From Longimicrobium sp. (GTDB lineage: Bacteria; Gemmatimonadota; Gemmatimonadetes; Longimicrobiales; Longimicrobiaceae), in contig NZ_DASVSF010000059.1 of NCBI RefSeq assembly GCF_036388275.1, positions 1 through 64,000 of the forward strand: a stretch of 64,000 nt of DNA. Reading direction: 5' to 3'. Positions 17,798 through 28,129 of this stretch are shown one piece after another. The notes beneath the pieces are model-generated. The model did not search any database and was not told the DNA's origin. It saw nothing but the letters and a program-made list of their open reading frames with translations. Numbering within the stretch: position 1 is the stretch's first letter; each line of letters begins with the position of its first letter. A program made the translations under genes and the position numbers.

Positions 17798-18942
17798 ACC
17801 ACGGCCGTGCAGTTGTGGAATCCGCTGAACTGGCCCTCCGCCTGCGCGATCTGGCCATAGGTATTGAAGCCCGCCATCGGGGTGCTGCCCAGCTCGTGCT
17901 GCACCGCCGCCAGCTCGGCCCCGAACTCCTGCCCCAGCCGCAGCCGTGTGGCGACGCAGTCGAAGACCAGCGCCACCGCGGGCTCGTTCCCGTCCATCTG
18001 CGCCAGCGCGGCGCGTGTCGCCTCGGCCGCGGCGTCGGCGGCGGACGCGGCCGTCGTCGTCATGATGCAGGCGGCGGCACCGGAGGGCACGTCGGCCGCG
18101 CACCCCACCGACCCGTCCTCGCCTACCGACAGCGGCACGCGCAGCCGGTATCCCTCGGGCGATTCCACCCCCAGGACGTTGTGGAGGAAGAAGGGAACGG
18201 GCTCGCCACGGTCGAAGAGCTGGCCGGTGGACGCGGCGTGCGATTCGAACACCTCGGCCGTGGAAACGGCGTTCAGGCTTCCCACCCGCGCTCCCTCCGC
18301 CTCGGTGACGCGCATGCGCTCCCCGCCGGGCGCCCATCCGTGGCGCACGCCGATGCCGATGCGCTTGTTCGAAAGGATTTCCAGCGCCACCACGGCGTCG
18401 CTGGCCACCTCGGTGCCGCAGAACACCACCGTGTGCTCGAAGCGCGCATCGTCGCCGGCTCCGCCGCCGAAGAAGCGGTAGACGCCGCCGGTGAGCAGGG
18501 TCAAGCGGTCCACCAGGTCGTCGGCGAAGCCGGCCAGCGCATCGGTGAACACGAGTGCCGCGTGGTGGCGGTACCCGGGCGTGTCACGGCCGCGGAACCC
18601 GGAGGCCAGCGCCTCGGCCGCCGCCGCGCGGTCCTCCCGCAGGCCGCGCCCGATGGCGGCGGCGAAGTGCATCTCGGGGGCGGCGAGCCCCACCGCGCAG
18701 GTCATTCCCACGCCGGCTTCGTCGCTGGTGAACTCGCCCGCCGACGAGCAGCCCACCAGCACGCCGGGGCGGCACGAGGCGGTGAGCGCCTGGAGCAGGC
18801 CCTCGTGGTCCTGGCCGGGCGAGGCGAAAACGATGAGGGCGTCCGGAGATTCGCCCTCCAGCTGCAGCAGCACGGCCGCGCCCAGCTCCTCGCCCGCCGC
18901 CGGCCCGGAACTGCGCGAAATCGCGATCGCGGCCTTGGTCAT
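17779..18942 (-). CDS. FIST domain sensor protein (FIST N and FIST C)
   Basis: The 387-residue protein fits the whole FIST family (FIST_N about 20-215, FIST_C about 225-365). Recognisable stretches are LVGCSSAGEFTSDEAG in the N part and FFLHNVLGVESPEGYRLRVPL in the C part, ending with MAGFNTYGQIAQAEGQFSGFHN. The last segment is a strong FIST_C signature. FIST modules are predicted to sense small ligands such as amino acids and pass the signal to kinases or cyclases. ATG at 18942 begins the conserved domain; the open frame upstream is not protein-like. The gene overlaps the kinase downstream by 19 bases. Confidence 0.9.
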   Translation of the reverse strand: MTKAAIAISRSSGPAAGEELGAAVLLQLEGESPDALIVFASPGQDHEGLLQALTASCRPGVLVGCSSAGEFTSDEAGVGMTCAVGLAAPEMHFAAAIGRGLREDRAAAAEALASGFRGRDTPGYRHHAALVFTDALAGFADDLVDRLTLLTGGVYRFFGGGAGDDARFEHTVVFCGTEVASDAVVALEILSNKRIGIGVRHGWAPGGERMRVTEAEGARVGSLNAVSTAEVFESHAASTGQLFDRGEPVPFFLHNVLGVESPEGYRLRVPLSVGEDGSVGCAADVPSGAAACIMTTTAASAADAAAEATRAALAQMDGNEPAVALVFDCVATRLRLGQEFGAELAAVQHELGSTPMAGFNTYGQIAQAEGQFSGFHNCTAVVCTIPR

Positions 18943-19383
18943 TTTCACACCTGTTCCAGGTTCGTGGGGCAGAGGGACGGCATCAGGGGACGGGGATGAT
19001 GCGGCGGGCGCCGGTCCGGCGCTCTCCCGAAGGCGCACGGTTCCGCCGCGCCGGCCCGCCGCTCGCGCACGCGGCTGCGCCGGTGCATCGCACCATGCAG
19101 GCGGGGACCCTGCAACATCCATTCTTGGGGGGCGGGGCCCGGCCAGCCGGGGCTGGAAGCGCTCTAGTGTGGCCGGCCGGCGCGCCGGCCTCGGCGGTTT
19201 CTTGCTCGTTGGAGGTCTGGTCGCCGGCGTGGCCTGACGTTCCGGCCGAGTTCCTCTCCCGACACCTCGAACTCTCTTCGGGATCTCCCCTTCCGCCCAG
19301 CCCGGACGCGCACGCGTGGCATCCCGAACAGGGCCCCCGATATGCGATCTGTGTGCCCGTTGGTAAGCACGTGCGCGAGTTCT
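18943..19383. other. Gap between the divergent FIST and outer-membrane protein genes, left part
   Basis: No gene is supported here. A 16-base perfect palindrome (GGCCGGCGCGCCGGCC) lies at 19175-19190. The remaining sequence is GC-rich and without clear promoter motifs; the AT-rich promoter segment begins at 19384. Confidence 0.5.
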
Positions 19384-19439
19384 ACTTGACCAAGTGGTAA
19401 ATAAGTACTACCTTGTATTGTACATGTGGTTAATACCAC
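19384..19439 (+). promoter_or_regulatory. AT-rich promoter region with two dyads
   Basis: TTGACC (19386-19391), a 17-base spacer and TACCTT (19409-19414) form a plausible sigma-70 promoter for the outer-membrane protein starting at 19504. The -35 hexamer lies within the dyad ACTTG-AC-CAAGT (19384-19395). A second dyad, GTGGT-TAAT-ACCAC, lies downstream at 19426-19439. This segment is much richer in A and T than its surroundings. Regulator binding is inferred. Confidence 0.45.
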
Positions 19440-19503
19440 TGCCCAGCCGTGGGCGATCATCGGCGGAGCAGGGAAGCGTTCCACCTTTTGGAGAGGAACA
19501 GTC

Positions 19504-20595
19504 ATGGTGAGTGACAGTCTGGCCATCCGCGCGATCACGGCCGCGGTGATGGTGTCGTGCTTCAGCGCACCCGTGGCGGCGCAGGCCCGGGCACCGCGCG
19601 CCGGGACCATCGAGATCGGCGCCTTCGGGCAGTGGACCGCGTTCGACGCGAACGCCGGCCGCACGAACGTGGTGCCCGAGGACGGGTTCGGGTACGGGGC
19701 GCGGCTGGGCGTGTTCTTCACCCCGCGCCTGCAGCTGGAAGCCGACGGCTACCTTTCGCAGCAGGACCGCGATCCCGACGAAACGTTCTGCTGCACGGGG
19801 GCGCAGCCTACCCAGGTGGACGTTTCGGCGTTCGCGCTTCGCCTGAACTACAACATTCCGCTCGCCAGCCTCACGCACTTCATCCTCGGGGCCGGCGCCG
19901 TCCGCACGAACTACGCGTTCGGCGGGGGCACCGAGCCCGAAGCCGACAGCGCCAGCTTCGGCGTTTCCGGGCTTGCGGGCCTTCGCATGGCACTGGCGGG
20001 CCCGCTGGCGCTTCGCGTGGACGGCGTAGCCGACTACATGCCCGGCCACGAGCCCGAGGCCAACCTGAACCTGCACGCCCGTGCCGGGCTGAGCCTGCTG
20101 CTGGGCACCGCCCGTCCGATGGCGATGATGGTTCCGCCGCCCCCCCCGCTCCCCGAGCCCGCCCCCATCCAGCCGCCGCCAGCACCGGCGCCTCCCGCGG
20201 CACCGATGGCGAGGACGATTGACGTGTGCGTGGTGGAGAACGGCGCGCTGCGCAGCGTGCAGGCGCAGTACACCCAGGCCACGGGCGACACCACGGTCGC
20301 GGGCCGGCCCTTCGCGCAGGCCTACCCGGCCACCGCGCCGCAGTACGCCGGCGGCGCCGCCTGGTACATCCAGAATGAGCAGATCACCGTCCTCGGACGG
20401 CGCTACGTGAGGTTCGGGCTGCCGCGCGTGCTGGGCACTGGCGAGGTGACACGGATCGCCGAGCACCAGGGCGTTCCGGTGTTCGCCGAGACGGGTGCGG
20501 CGCGTCCGGAGGTGGTCTACCTGCCGGTGCGGCCCGGGTGCGAGTTCCAGCCGTACCAGACCGAGGTCAAGTCCGGCGCCGTCCGCGGCGAGTAG
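19504..20595 (+). CDS. Outer-membrane beta-barrel protein with C-terminal extension
   Basis: The protein has 363 residues. Residues 1-28 are a signal peptide (ends PVAAQA). Residues 35-205 look like an OmpA-type eight-stranded barrel with alternating hydrophobic strands (TIEIGAFGQWTAF, RLGVFFTPRLQLEADGYLS, AGLSLLLG). A proline-rich linker (about 212-238, PPPPPLPEPAPIQPPPAPAP) joins a C-terminal domain of about 120 residues that is not an OmpA peptidoglycan-binding domain and is not recognised. The start was chosen for its signal peptide and the GAGAGGAA upstream. It is followed 121 bases later by the Ig-like lipoprotein gene on the same strand; the two may form a surface unit. Confidence 0.75.
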   Translation: MVSDSLAIRAITAAVMVSCFSAPVAAQARAPRAGTIEIGAFGQWTAFDANAGRTNVVPEDGFGYGARLGVFFTPRLQLEADGYLSQQDRDPDETFCCTGAQPTQVDVSAFALRLNYNIPLASLTHFILGAGAVRTNYAFGGGTEPEADSASFGVSGLAGLRMALAGPLALRVDGVADYMPGHEPEANLNLHARAGLSLLLGTARPMAMMVPPPPPLPEPAPIQPPPAPAPPAAPMARTIDVCVVENGALRSVQAQYTQATGDTTVAGRPFAQAYPATAPQYAGGAAWYIQNEQITVLGRRYVRFGLPRVLGTGEVTRIAEHQGVPVFAETGAARPEVVYLPVRPGCEFQPYQTEVKSGAVRGE

Positions 20596-20716
20596 CGGCA
20601 CGCCAGGGGCGTCCCCAGGGGCGCCCCTGGGATCGAAGCGAACTTCGAGGAATCTCCGTTCGACATGCGCGCATCCGCGCGCAGTCGCGGTCACTCGCAT
20701 CAGGTCGGGGGATTGG

Positions 20717-22606
<1,890 letters not shown>

Positions 22607-22623
22607 TTGGGAAGAGGGAAGGG

Positions 22624-22690
22624 GACGTGCACCGCGGCTGAGCCGTGGCGCACGTCCAACGAGCGGGAGCCGGAAACGGCTCCCGCTCGT
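22624..22690. terminator. Double-hairpin terminator
   Basis: Two hairpins lie between the convergent lipoprotein and nrfA genes. The first pairs GACGTGC (22624-22630) with GCACGTC (22650-22656). The second has a perfect 14-bp stem (22659-22672 with 22677-22690) closed by a GAAA tetraloop, a very stable form. T-runs are absent, as is often the case in GC-rich genomes. Confidence 0.75.
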
Positions 22691-22773
22691 CGTCTATGCC
22701 ACCGAAAGCCTGTGGACCTGGAGCAGGCCAGGCGGCTTTCGCCGCTGGAGGGAGGGGCTTGCGGCCCGTCGCG

Positions 22774-24291
22774 TCAGCGCCGGCTGCCCGCCCCCGAGGT
22801 CTCCCCGCCCCGGCCGCCGCCCGACGGCTGCGGGCGCGGCGTAACCAGCTGCGGTGCGGCGAGCGGGCGGTTCGTGGTGGTGGGCCGCTCGCCCCGCAGC
22901 ATCGCCTGGCCGATGCGCACGTGGTTCAGCGCAAGCGCCAGCGTTCGCGCGGCTTCCTGGTCGGCGTGAAAGCCCATGGAGTTCTCGGCCTCCACGAAGT
23001 CGATCAGGAACTGTGCGCGGCGCTGGTATACCCGGGCCGAGTCCAGCCGCGCCGCGGGGGTGCCGGGGCGCGCCGCGGCGGCGATGGCGCGCGTAAGGTC
23101 CAGCACCGCGTCCAGGGCGATGTTGCGCATCTGGTAGGTGCGGTCCTGGATGATGTGCACCCGCTCCCGCAGCTCGTCTTCGCTGGTGCGGTGGCAGGTC
23201 TGGCAGGAGCGCGCGATGTTCAGCAGCGGGCTGCGCACGTGGTGGTCGCTGATCTTCATGGCCCCCACCCGCTCGTACGGCATGTGGCAGTCGGCGCAGG
23301 CCACGCCGGCGCGCGCGTGGATGCCCTGGCTGAACATCTCGAACTCGGGGTGCTGCGCCTTGAGCACGGGAGCGCCGCTCACCTGGTGCGTCCAGTCCTT
23401 GTGCCCCGTGCTGTCGTAGTAGGCCAGGATCTGGTCGGACCGCAGGCCGTTGGCCCACGGATAGGTCAGCCGCTTTTCCGGGCCCTTGAAGTAGTATTCC
23501 ACGTGGCACTGGCCGCACACGTACGTCCGCATCTCCTGGCGGGTGGCGTCGCGGTTCACGTCGTAGTCGTGGGCGCCCTGGCTGGCCCGGAGCGCGCGCA
23601 TCCCCTCGATGAAGCCCGGCCGGGTGATCCGCAGCTGCATGGTCTCCGGGTCGTGGCAGTCGATGCACGACACGGGATGCCGCACGCGCTGCCGCGCCTC
23701 GGCGTACGGCATCTGGTTCATCCGCTCGAACCCGGCGATCAGGTCGCCGTTCCCGGCGCGCAGGTACGGAACGTAGACGGACCCGTGGCAGTGAAGGCAG
23801 GTGCCGGGCTGCCGGGCGGCCTGCTGGCGCCCGGTGAACTCCTGGTCCGAGAGCATGTACGCGTGGCCGCGCTCCTCGCGGAAGTCGTGCGAGAACGCGT
23901 ACCCCGCCCAGAACTCGCGCAGGCGCGGGTCCTCCTCCAGCCGGCTCTGGGCCACCGTCGACCGGGGATCGCCGGCGGTGGGGTCGCGGGGCAGGGCCTC
24001 GCTGCCGCCGTAGCGGGTGCGGCTCTGGTCTACCGTGCGGCGGTAGGCGTCGTAGTGAAGGGGAAAGTTCCGCCCCCACACGGCCGGGTCGGTAATGGTG
24101 TCGTTCAGCTCCACCACGCGGTAGAACGGGTTCCGCGCCTCGGCCTTGCGCTCGAAGATGTTGGTGAGCAGCGCCGCCACCCCCAGCGTGGCCACGGCCG
24201 CGCCGCCCACGATGGCCAGCAGCCACCACCGGCTGCGCCTGCGCCGGGGCTCGTGAACGGGTACGGGTACGGGATCGGGAGAGGTCGCCAT
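22774..24291 (-). CDS. nrfA: Ammonia-forming cytochrome c nitrite reductase, catalytic subunit
   Basis: The 505-residue pentaheme cytochrome reduces nitrite to ammonium with six electrons from the quinol pool via NrfH. It has an N-terminal membrane anchor (about 22-44) and five CXXCH haem motifs: CLHCH (165-169), CIDCH, CGQCH, CADCH and CQTCH. CGQCHVEYYF carries the active-site tyrosine, and KDWTHQVSGAPVLKAQHPEFE supplies the histidines of the NrfA signature. The first, catalytic haem motif is CXXCH rather than the CXXCK of the E. coli enzyme, a variant known from Campylobacter-type NrfA. ATG at 24291 was chosen because it gives a normal membrane anchor. The gene lies 43 bases after nrfH. Confidence 0.93.
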   Translation of the reverse strand: MATSPDPVPVPVHEPRRRRSRWWLLAIVGGAAVATLGVAALLTNIFERKAEARNPFYRVVELNDTITDPAVWGRNFPLHYDAYRRTVDQSRTRYGGSEALPRDPTAGDPRSTVAQSRLEEDPRLREFWAGYAFSHDFREERGHAYMLSDQEFTGRQQAARQPGTCLHCHGSVYVPYLRAGNGDLIAGFERMNQMPYAEARQRVRHPVSCIDCHDPETMQLRITRPGFIEGMRALRASQGAHDYDVNRDATRQEMRTYVCGQCHVEYYFKGPEKRLTYPWANGLRSDQILAYYDSTGHKDWTHQVSGAPVLKAQHPEFEMFSQGIHARAGVACADCHMPYERVGAMKISDHHVRSPLLNIARSCQTCHRTSEDELRERVHIIQDRTYQMRNIALDAVLDLTRAIAAAARPGTPAARLDSARVYQRRAQFLIDFVEAENSMGFHADQEAARTLALALNHVRIGQAMLRGERPTTTNRPLAAPQLVTPRPQPSGGGRGGETSGAGSRR

Positions 24292-24334
24292 CGTCCGTGT
24301 CCGCGTCGTGCTGGGAAGAGGGTGCGGCCCGCGT

Positions 24335-24805
24335 TCAGCGGACCAGGTGGCCCACGTCGTCGTGGCACCGCGCGCAGCGCATTTCACCCCCGGCGTCGCC
24401 CCCGCGTGCTCCCGCGCCGTGCTCGATGGCGTCGGTGACCTCGGTATGGCAGTACCGGCAGGCGTGCTCGGTTACGCGGCGGTTGCTTTCGGTGATGCGC
24501 AGCGGGTCGGGGTAGCGGCCCGTGGTGAAGTAGAACGAGTGCCAGAACCCGTTCCTGGCCTTGACGGTGTACTTGCCCACCAGGTCGTGCGGCGTGTGGC
24601 AGTCGTTGCAGGTGGCCACGGCCCTGTGGCTGCTCTTCTGCCACGCCGAGTAGTGCTCGGACATGATGTGGCAGTTGGCGCAGGCGGAGGGGTCGTTGGT
24701 CAGGTACGAGGCGCCCTTGGCGTACACGAACGTGAACGCGCCCAGCCCCATCGCCGTCCCGGCGAGCACCGCCGCCACCAGCCCGATCATCTGGCCCCTG
24801 GTCAT
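24335..24805 (-). CDS. nrfH: Cytochrome c nitrite reductase small subunit, quinol dehydrogenase
   Basis: The 156-residue membrane tetraheme cytochrome of the NapC/NirT family takes electrons from menaquinol and passes them to NrfA. It has an N-terminal transmembrane helix (about 7-28), then CXXCH motifs CANCH, CNDCH, CRYCH and CARCH. CANCHIMSEHYSAWQKSSH is typical of NrfH. The length is normal. It is the promoter-proximal gene of the nrfHA pair, and a 99-base gap separates it from the GNAT/acyl-CoA synthetase gene upstream on the same strand. Confidence 0.93.
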   Translation of the reverse strand: MTRGQMIGLVAAVLAGTAMGLGAFTFVYAKGASYLTNDPSACANCHIMSEHYSAWQKSSHRAVATCNDCHTPHDLVGKYTVKARNGFWHSFYFTTGRYPDPLRITESNRRVTEHACRYCHTEVTDAIEHGAGARGGDAGGEMRCARCHDDVGHLVR

Positions 24806-24904
24806 GGCCTGGAGTGCGGGGTTCCGTCGCGCCGCCCCGGAACGGAGCGGCGCGTTACGGGCGGCGGATGCAATCGGGATACCCGCGTCTTCACGCGAGC
24901 GCTC

Positions 24905-27442
24905 TCACCGCTGGCCGAGCATGGGAGACGGGCGCGGCGGCGCGACCCGCACGCGCGCATCCACGACCGCCGCTCCGGCGGGATGGATGATGATGGGGTT
25001 CAGGTCGAGCTCCACCACCTGGGGAAGGTCGTCGACGAGTGCCGCCACGCGGAGCACGGCGTCCACGAGCGCGCCGACGTCGCAGGGCGAGGCGCCCCGG
25101 TAGCCGGTGAGCAGCGGGTACGTCCTGAGCTCACGAACCATCTTCTCCGCGTCCGCTCGGGAGAGGGGAGTCAGGCGGACGGAGACGTCCTTCAGGAGCT
25201 CCATCACCACTCCCCCCGCGCCGCAGGCGACCACGGGTCCGAACTGCGGGTCGTGCACCACCCCCACGATCATCTCCACCCCCTCCGGCGCCATCTGCTG
25301 GGCCTGGGAGCCGGTCGCCGGGGCCAGGCACGACAGGCCGTAGCACCGAAGCAGCCGTGCAGCCTCGTCGGGAAGGAGCCATTCGGCGCCGCGGCTCACC
25401 GCGCCCGCCACGATCGCGAGAGCTTCCTTGCGGCGCACTCCCTCCAGGCGGGGAGCGTCGGAAGCGGGTTCCGCCAGCCATTCGCCGTAGCGTGCCACCT
25501 TCGCGAGCGCGCGGGCCGCGTCCTCCGGCTGGGCGTACACGGGTGGATGCCTCTCCCCGGAATGAGGGGTCATGGGCGCGGGCGCCGGCTGCATCACGAC
25601 GGCAAGCACCGGGATCCTGCCAGCCAGCTGGTGCGCGCCGGCGGAGACTTCCCCGAGGGTGTCCTCCGCCGGCGCGGAGTGCGTCGGCACCAGGATCACA
25701 ACCAGGGCATCCACGCCAGGATCCCGCCCGGCGATCTCGATGGCGCGGCGGTACAGGATGGGCGTCGCGCCGGCGCCCAGGTCGACCGGGTTGGCTTGCG
25801 CGCCGTGCGCCGGGAGGACGGGACGCAGGGCTTCAACGGTGGAGCCAGCCAGCTGCGGGATCTCCAGTCCCTCGGCCTGGCACGCATCTGCGCACAGGAT
25901 GGCGGGTCCGCCCGCGTTGGTGACGAGGGCGACCCGCCGGCCCGGGGGTGCCGGCTGGGACACCAGGAGCGACGCGATGTCGAACATCTCGCGCAGCGTG
26001 TCGGCCCGAATGACGCCCGCGTGGCGGAAGAGCGCATCCACGGTCAGGTCGGATGCGCCCAGCAGCGCCCCGGTGTGGGAGCCGGCGGCACGGGCGCCCG
26101 CCAGCGACCGGCCGCTCTTCACGGCCACGATCGGCTTGCCGCGCGCCACCTGGCGAGCGATGCGCGAGAACTTCCGCGGATTGCCGAACGACTCCAGGTA
26201 CAGCAGGATCACGTCCGTGCCCGCGTCCTGGGCCCAGTAGCGAACCAGGTCGTTGCCCGAGATGTCGGCCTTGTTTCCGACGGATACCAGGGTGGAGATA
26301 CCGAGCCCGCGCGCACTCGCGTAGCCCATGATCGCCTGCCCGAGCGCCCCGCTCTGCGACATGAACGCGATGCGCCCCGCGACGGGAAGCACGGGCGCGA
26401 TGGTGGCGTTCAGCTGCACCGCGGGGTCGGAGTTGACGATCCCCATGCAGTTCGGCCCGATGAGCCGCATTCCGCTCATCCGGCAGACCTGGAGGAGCGC
26501 ATCCTGCCGGCTCCGCCCCAGGGCACCGGACTCGGCGAACCCCGCGCTCACCACCACCAGCGCGCGAACCCCCTTCCTGGCGCACGCCTCCGCGGCTTCG
26601 ACGACCGCTTCGGCCGGAACCGCGATCACCGCCAGGTCCACCGGGCCCGGGATCTCCTCGACGCCCGGGTACGCGAGGATGCCCTGGACGACCGGCGCGT
26701 CTGGATGTACGGGAAAGACCGGGCCCGCGAACGGGTAGATCAGGAGGTTGTGAAGCAACGTGCCGCCCACCGACTCGCGCCGGCGCGACGCCCCGATCAT
26801 GGCCACCGAGCGGGGGGCGAAGAAGGGGCGCATGGCGTTCACCGCCGCGGTCCACTCCCGCTCGTCGAACCGCCGCAGGGTTTCTCCCGTCACCTCGATG
26901 GGAAAGTCCACCCTGGCGTCGTCGCCATCCGACGTGATCGTCACCGGAAAGCCCGATTCCTGGAAGGCGTGGAGCATGCGCCGGTTGTGCGCGAGCACGT
27001 CGGCGGTAAAGCTCCGTACGCCGTGGCCGGCGGCGATCTGGGCAAGCTGGCCGAGCAGGATGGTCCCCAGTCCCTGTCCTTGGTGCTCGTCGGCGATCAC
27101 CAGCGCGACCTCGGCAACCCTGCTGTGCACGCCCGTGAGGCCGATGAACATCGCATGGCCGATGATGCGGCCGGCACCGCCCACCGTCGCGACAAGCCCA
27201 AAGGCACCGCCGGCGGTTCCCACCAGGCGTTCCGCCTCTCGCGAAAGCGCCTGCTCGCCGACCGCGCCGCAGAAGCGGAGTGCCCGCGAGTCGGGAGAAA
27301 GCGCGCGGAGGAACTCAGCGACGCGTGACGCATCGCCGGCTTCCGTCACCCGCACGCGGGCGGTGGAGCCGTCCCGCAGGACGACGTCGCACGGGGCGTG
27401 GGCAGGCGGCGGGTTTTCTCCTCCGTCCGGAAGCGGAATCAT
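24905..27442 (-). CDS. GNAT acetyltransferase fused to NDP-forming acyl-CoA synthetase-like domains (ATP-grasp shortened)
   Basis: The protein has 845 residues. Residues 20-180 are a GNAT domain (VALVIADEHQGQGLGTILL is the acetyl-CoA loop). Residues 205-330 are a CoA-binding Rossmann domain, followed by two succinyl-CoA-ligase-like domains up to about 670 (MSQSGALGQAIM, AVKSGRSLAGARAAGSHTGAL with the conserved histidine). The ATP-grasp part is incomplete: LLRCYGLSCLAPATGSQ runs straight into QMAPEGVEMIVGV, so about 70 residues carrying the ATP-binding lysine segment (usually near VALKxxxPxxxHKT) are missing. Full-length relatives regulate acetyl-CoA synthetase by lysine acetylation. Here acetyltransferase activity is plausible and ligase activity is doubtful. 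ATG 27442 is preferred, though an in-frame upstream start at 27481 exists. Confidence 0.85.
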   Translation of the reverse strand: MIPLPDGGENPPPAHAPCDVVLRDGSTARVRVTEAGDASRVAEFLRALSPDSRALRFCGAVGEQALSREAERLVGTAGGAFGLVATVGGAGRIIGHAMFIGLTGVHSRVAEVALVIADEHQGQGLGTILLGQLAQIAAGHGVRSFTADVLAHNRRMLHAFQESGFPVTITSDGDDARVDFPIEVTGETLRRFDEREWTAAVNAMRPFFAPRSVAMIGASRRRESVGGTLLHNLLIYPFAGPVFPVHPDAPVVQGILAYPGVEEIPGPVDLAVIAVPAEAVVEAAEACARKGVRALVVVSAGFAESGALGRSRQDALLQVCRMSGMRLIGPNCMGIVNSDPAVQLNATIAPVLPVAGRIAFMSQSGALGQAIMGYASARGLGISTLVSVGNKADISGNDLVRYWAQDAGTDVILLYLESFGNPRKFSRIARQVARGKPIVAVKSGRSLAGARAAGSHTGALLGASDLTVDALFRHAGVIRADTLREMFDIASLLVSQPAPPGRRVALVTNAGGPAILCADACQAEGLEIPQLAGSTVEALRPVLPAHGAQANPVDLGAGATPILYRRAIEIAGRDPGVDALVVILVPTHSAPAEDTLGEVSAGAHQLAGRIPVLAVVMQPAPAPMTPHSGERHPPVYAQPEDAARALAKVARYGEWLAEPASDAPRLEGVRRKEALAIVAGAVSRGAEWLLPDEAARLLRCYGLSCLAPATGSQAQQMAPEGVEMIVGVVHDPQFGPVVACGAGGVVMELLKDVSVRLTPLSRADAEKMVRELRTYPLLTGYRGASPCDVGALVDAVLRVAALVDDLPQVVELDLNPIIIHPAGAAVVDARVRVAPPRPSPMLGQR

Positions 27443-27611
27443 CTGGAGTACTCGTCGAGGTTTGGAAGCTGTCCCCCACACCGCGGATGGCCGTGGCGTT
27501 GGATGTGCCGGGTGAGCCAGCGGGGTCGAAGCCGAAAGGCCGGTGGGGGCCGGTCAGCGAAATCCCCGTTGCCACGCCGCGCGCGGGTCCGCCACGTCCA
27601 CAGGGATCAAT

Positions 27612-28085
27612 ATGAGCTCCACGCCGAAGCCGCACATCCGAAGCCTGAGCCGCGAGGAATGCGAGAGCATCCTCGCGCGAAACCACGTGGGGCGCCTGGC
27701 GTACTCGTGGAACGAGCACCTGGACATCGAGCCGCTCCACTACGTCTTCGACGGCGAGTGGCTGTACGGGCGCACGTCGCACGGGGCCAAGCTCACGGCG
27801 ACCGGGGAGCTGTGGCGGCCCGTGGCGTTCGAGGTGGACGAGGTGGAGGGAATCTTCAGCTGGCGCAGCGTGGTCGTGCACGGCGGGCTCTACACGGTCA
27901 CGGACGACGGGCCGGAGTGGCGCCAGGAGGCGTGGCGCACCGGGGTGGAGCTGCTCCGGTCGCTGATCCCGGAATCCTTTACCTCCGACGATCCCATGCC
28001 CGCGCGGTCCGTGATGTTCCGCATCGCGGCGCAGGACCTTACCGGGCGCGAGGCGACCCCCGCCCGTGGGGGGGCGCCGGTCTAG
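27612..28085 (+). CDS. Pyridoxamine 5'-phosphate oxidase-like FMN-binding protein
   Basis: The 157-residue protein has the PPOX-like split-barrel pattern: LSREECESILARNHVGRLAYS at the N terminus, PLHYVFDGEWLYGRTSHGAKL, and VAFEVDEVEGIFSWRSVVVHG. The residue pattern resembles the NimA/Rv-type flavoreductase subgroup rather than true PdxH. Members bind FMN, haem or F420 and reduce diverse small molecules. ATG 27612 was chosen for GGGA upstream and the conserved domain start. It is divergent from the GNAT fusion gene and convergent with a UspA gene 44 bases away. Confidence 0.85.
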   Translation: MSSTPKPHIRSLSREECESILARNHVGRLAYSWNEHLDIEPLHYVFDGEWLYGRTSHGAKLTATGELWRPVAFEVDEVEGIFSWRSVVVHGGLYTVTDDGPEWRQEAWRTGVELLRSLIPESFTSDDPMPARSVMFRIAAQDLTGREATPARGGAPV

Positions 28086-28129
28086 TCCGCACCGCTCCCG
28101 GGCCGTCCCCCTCGCCGGAATTTAGGCTG

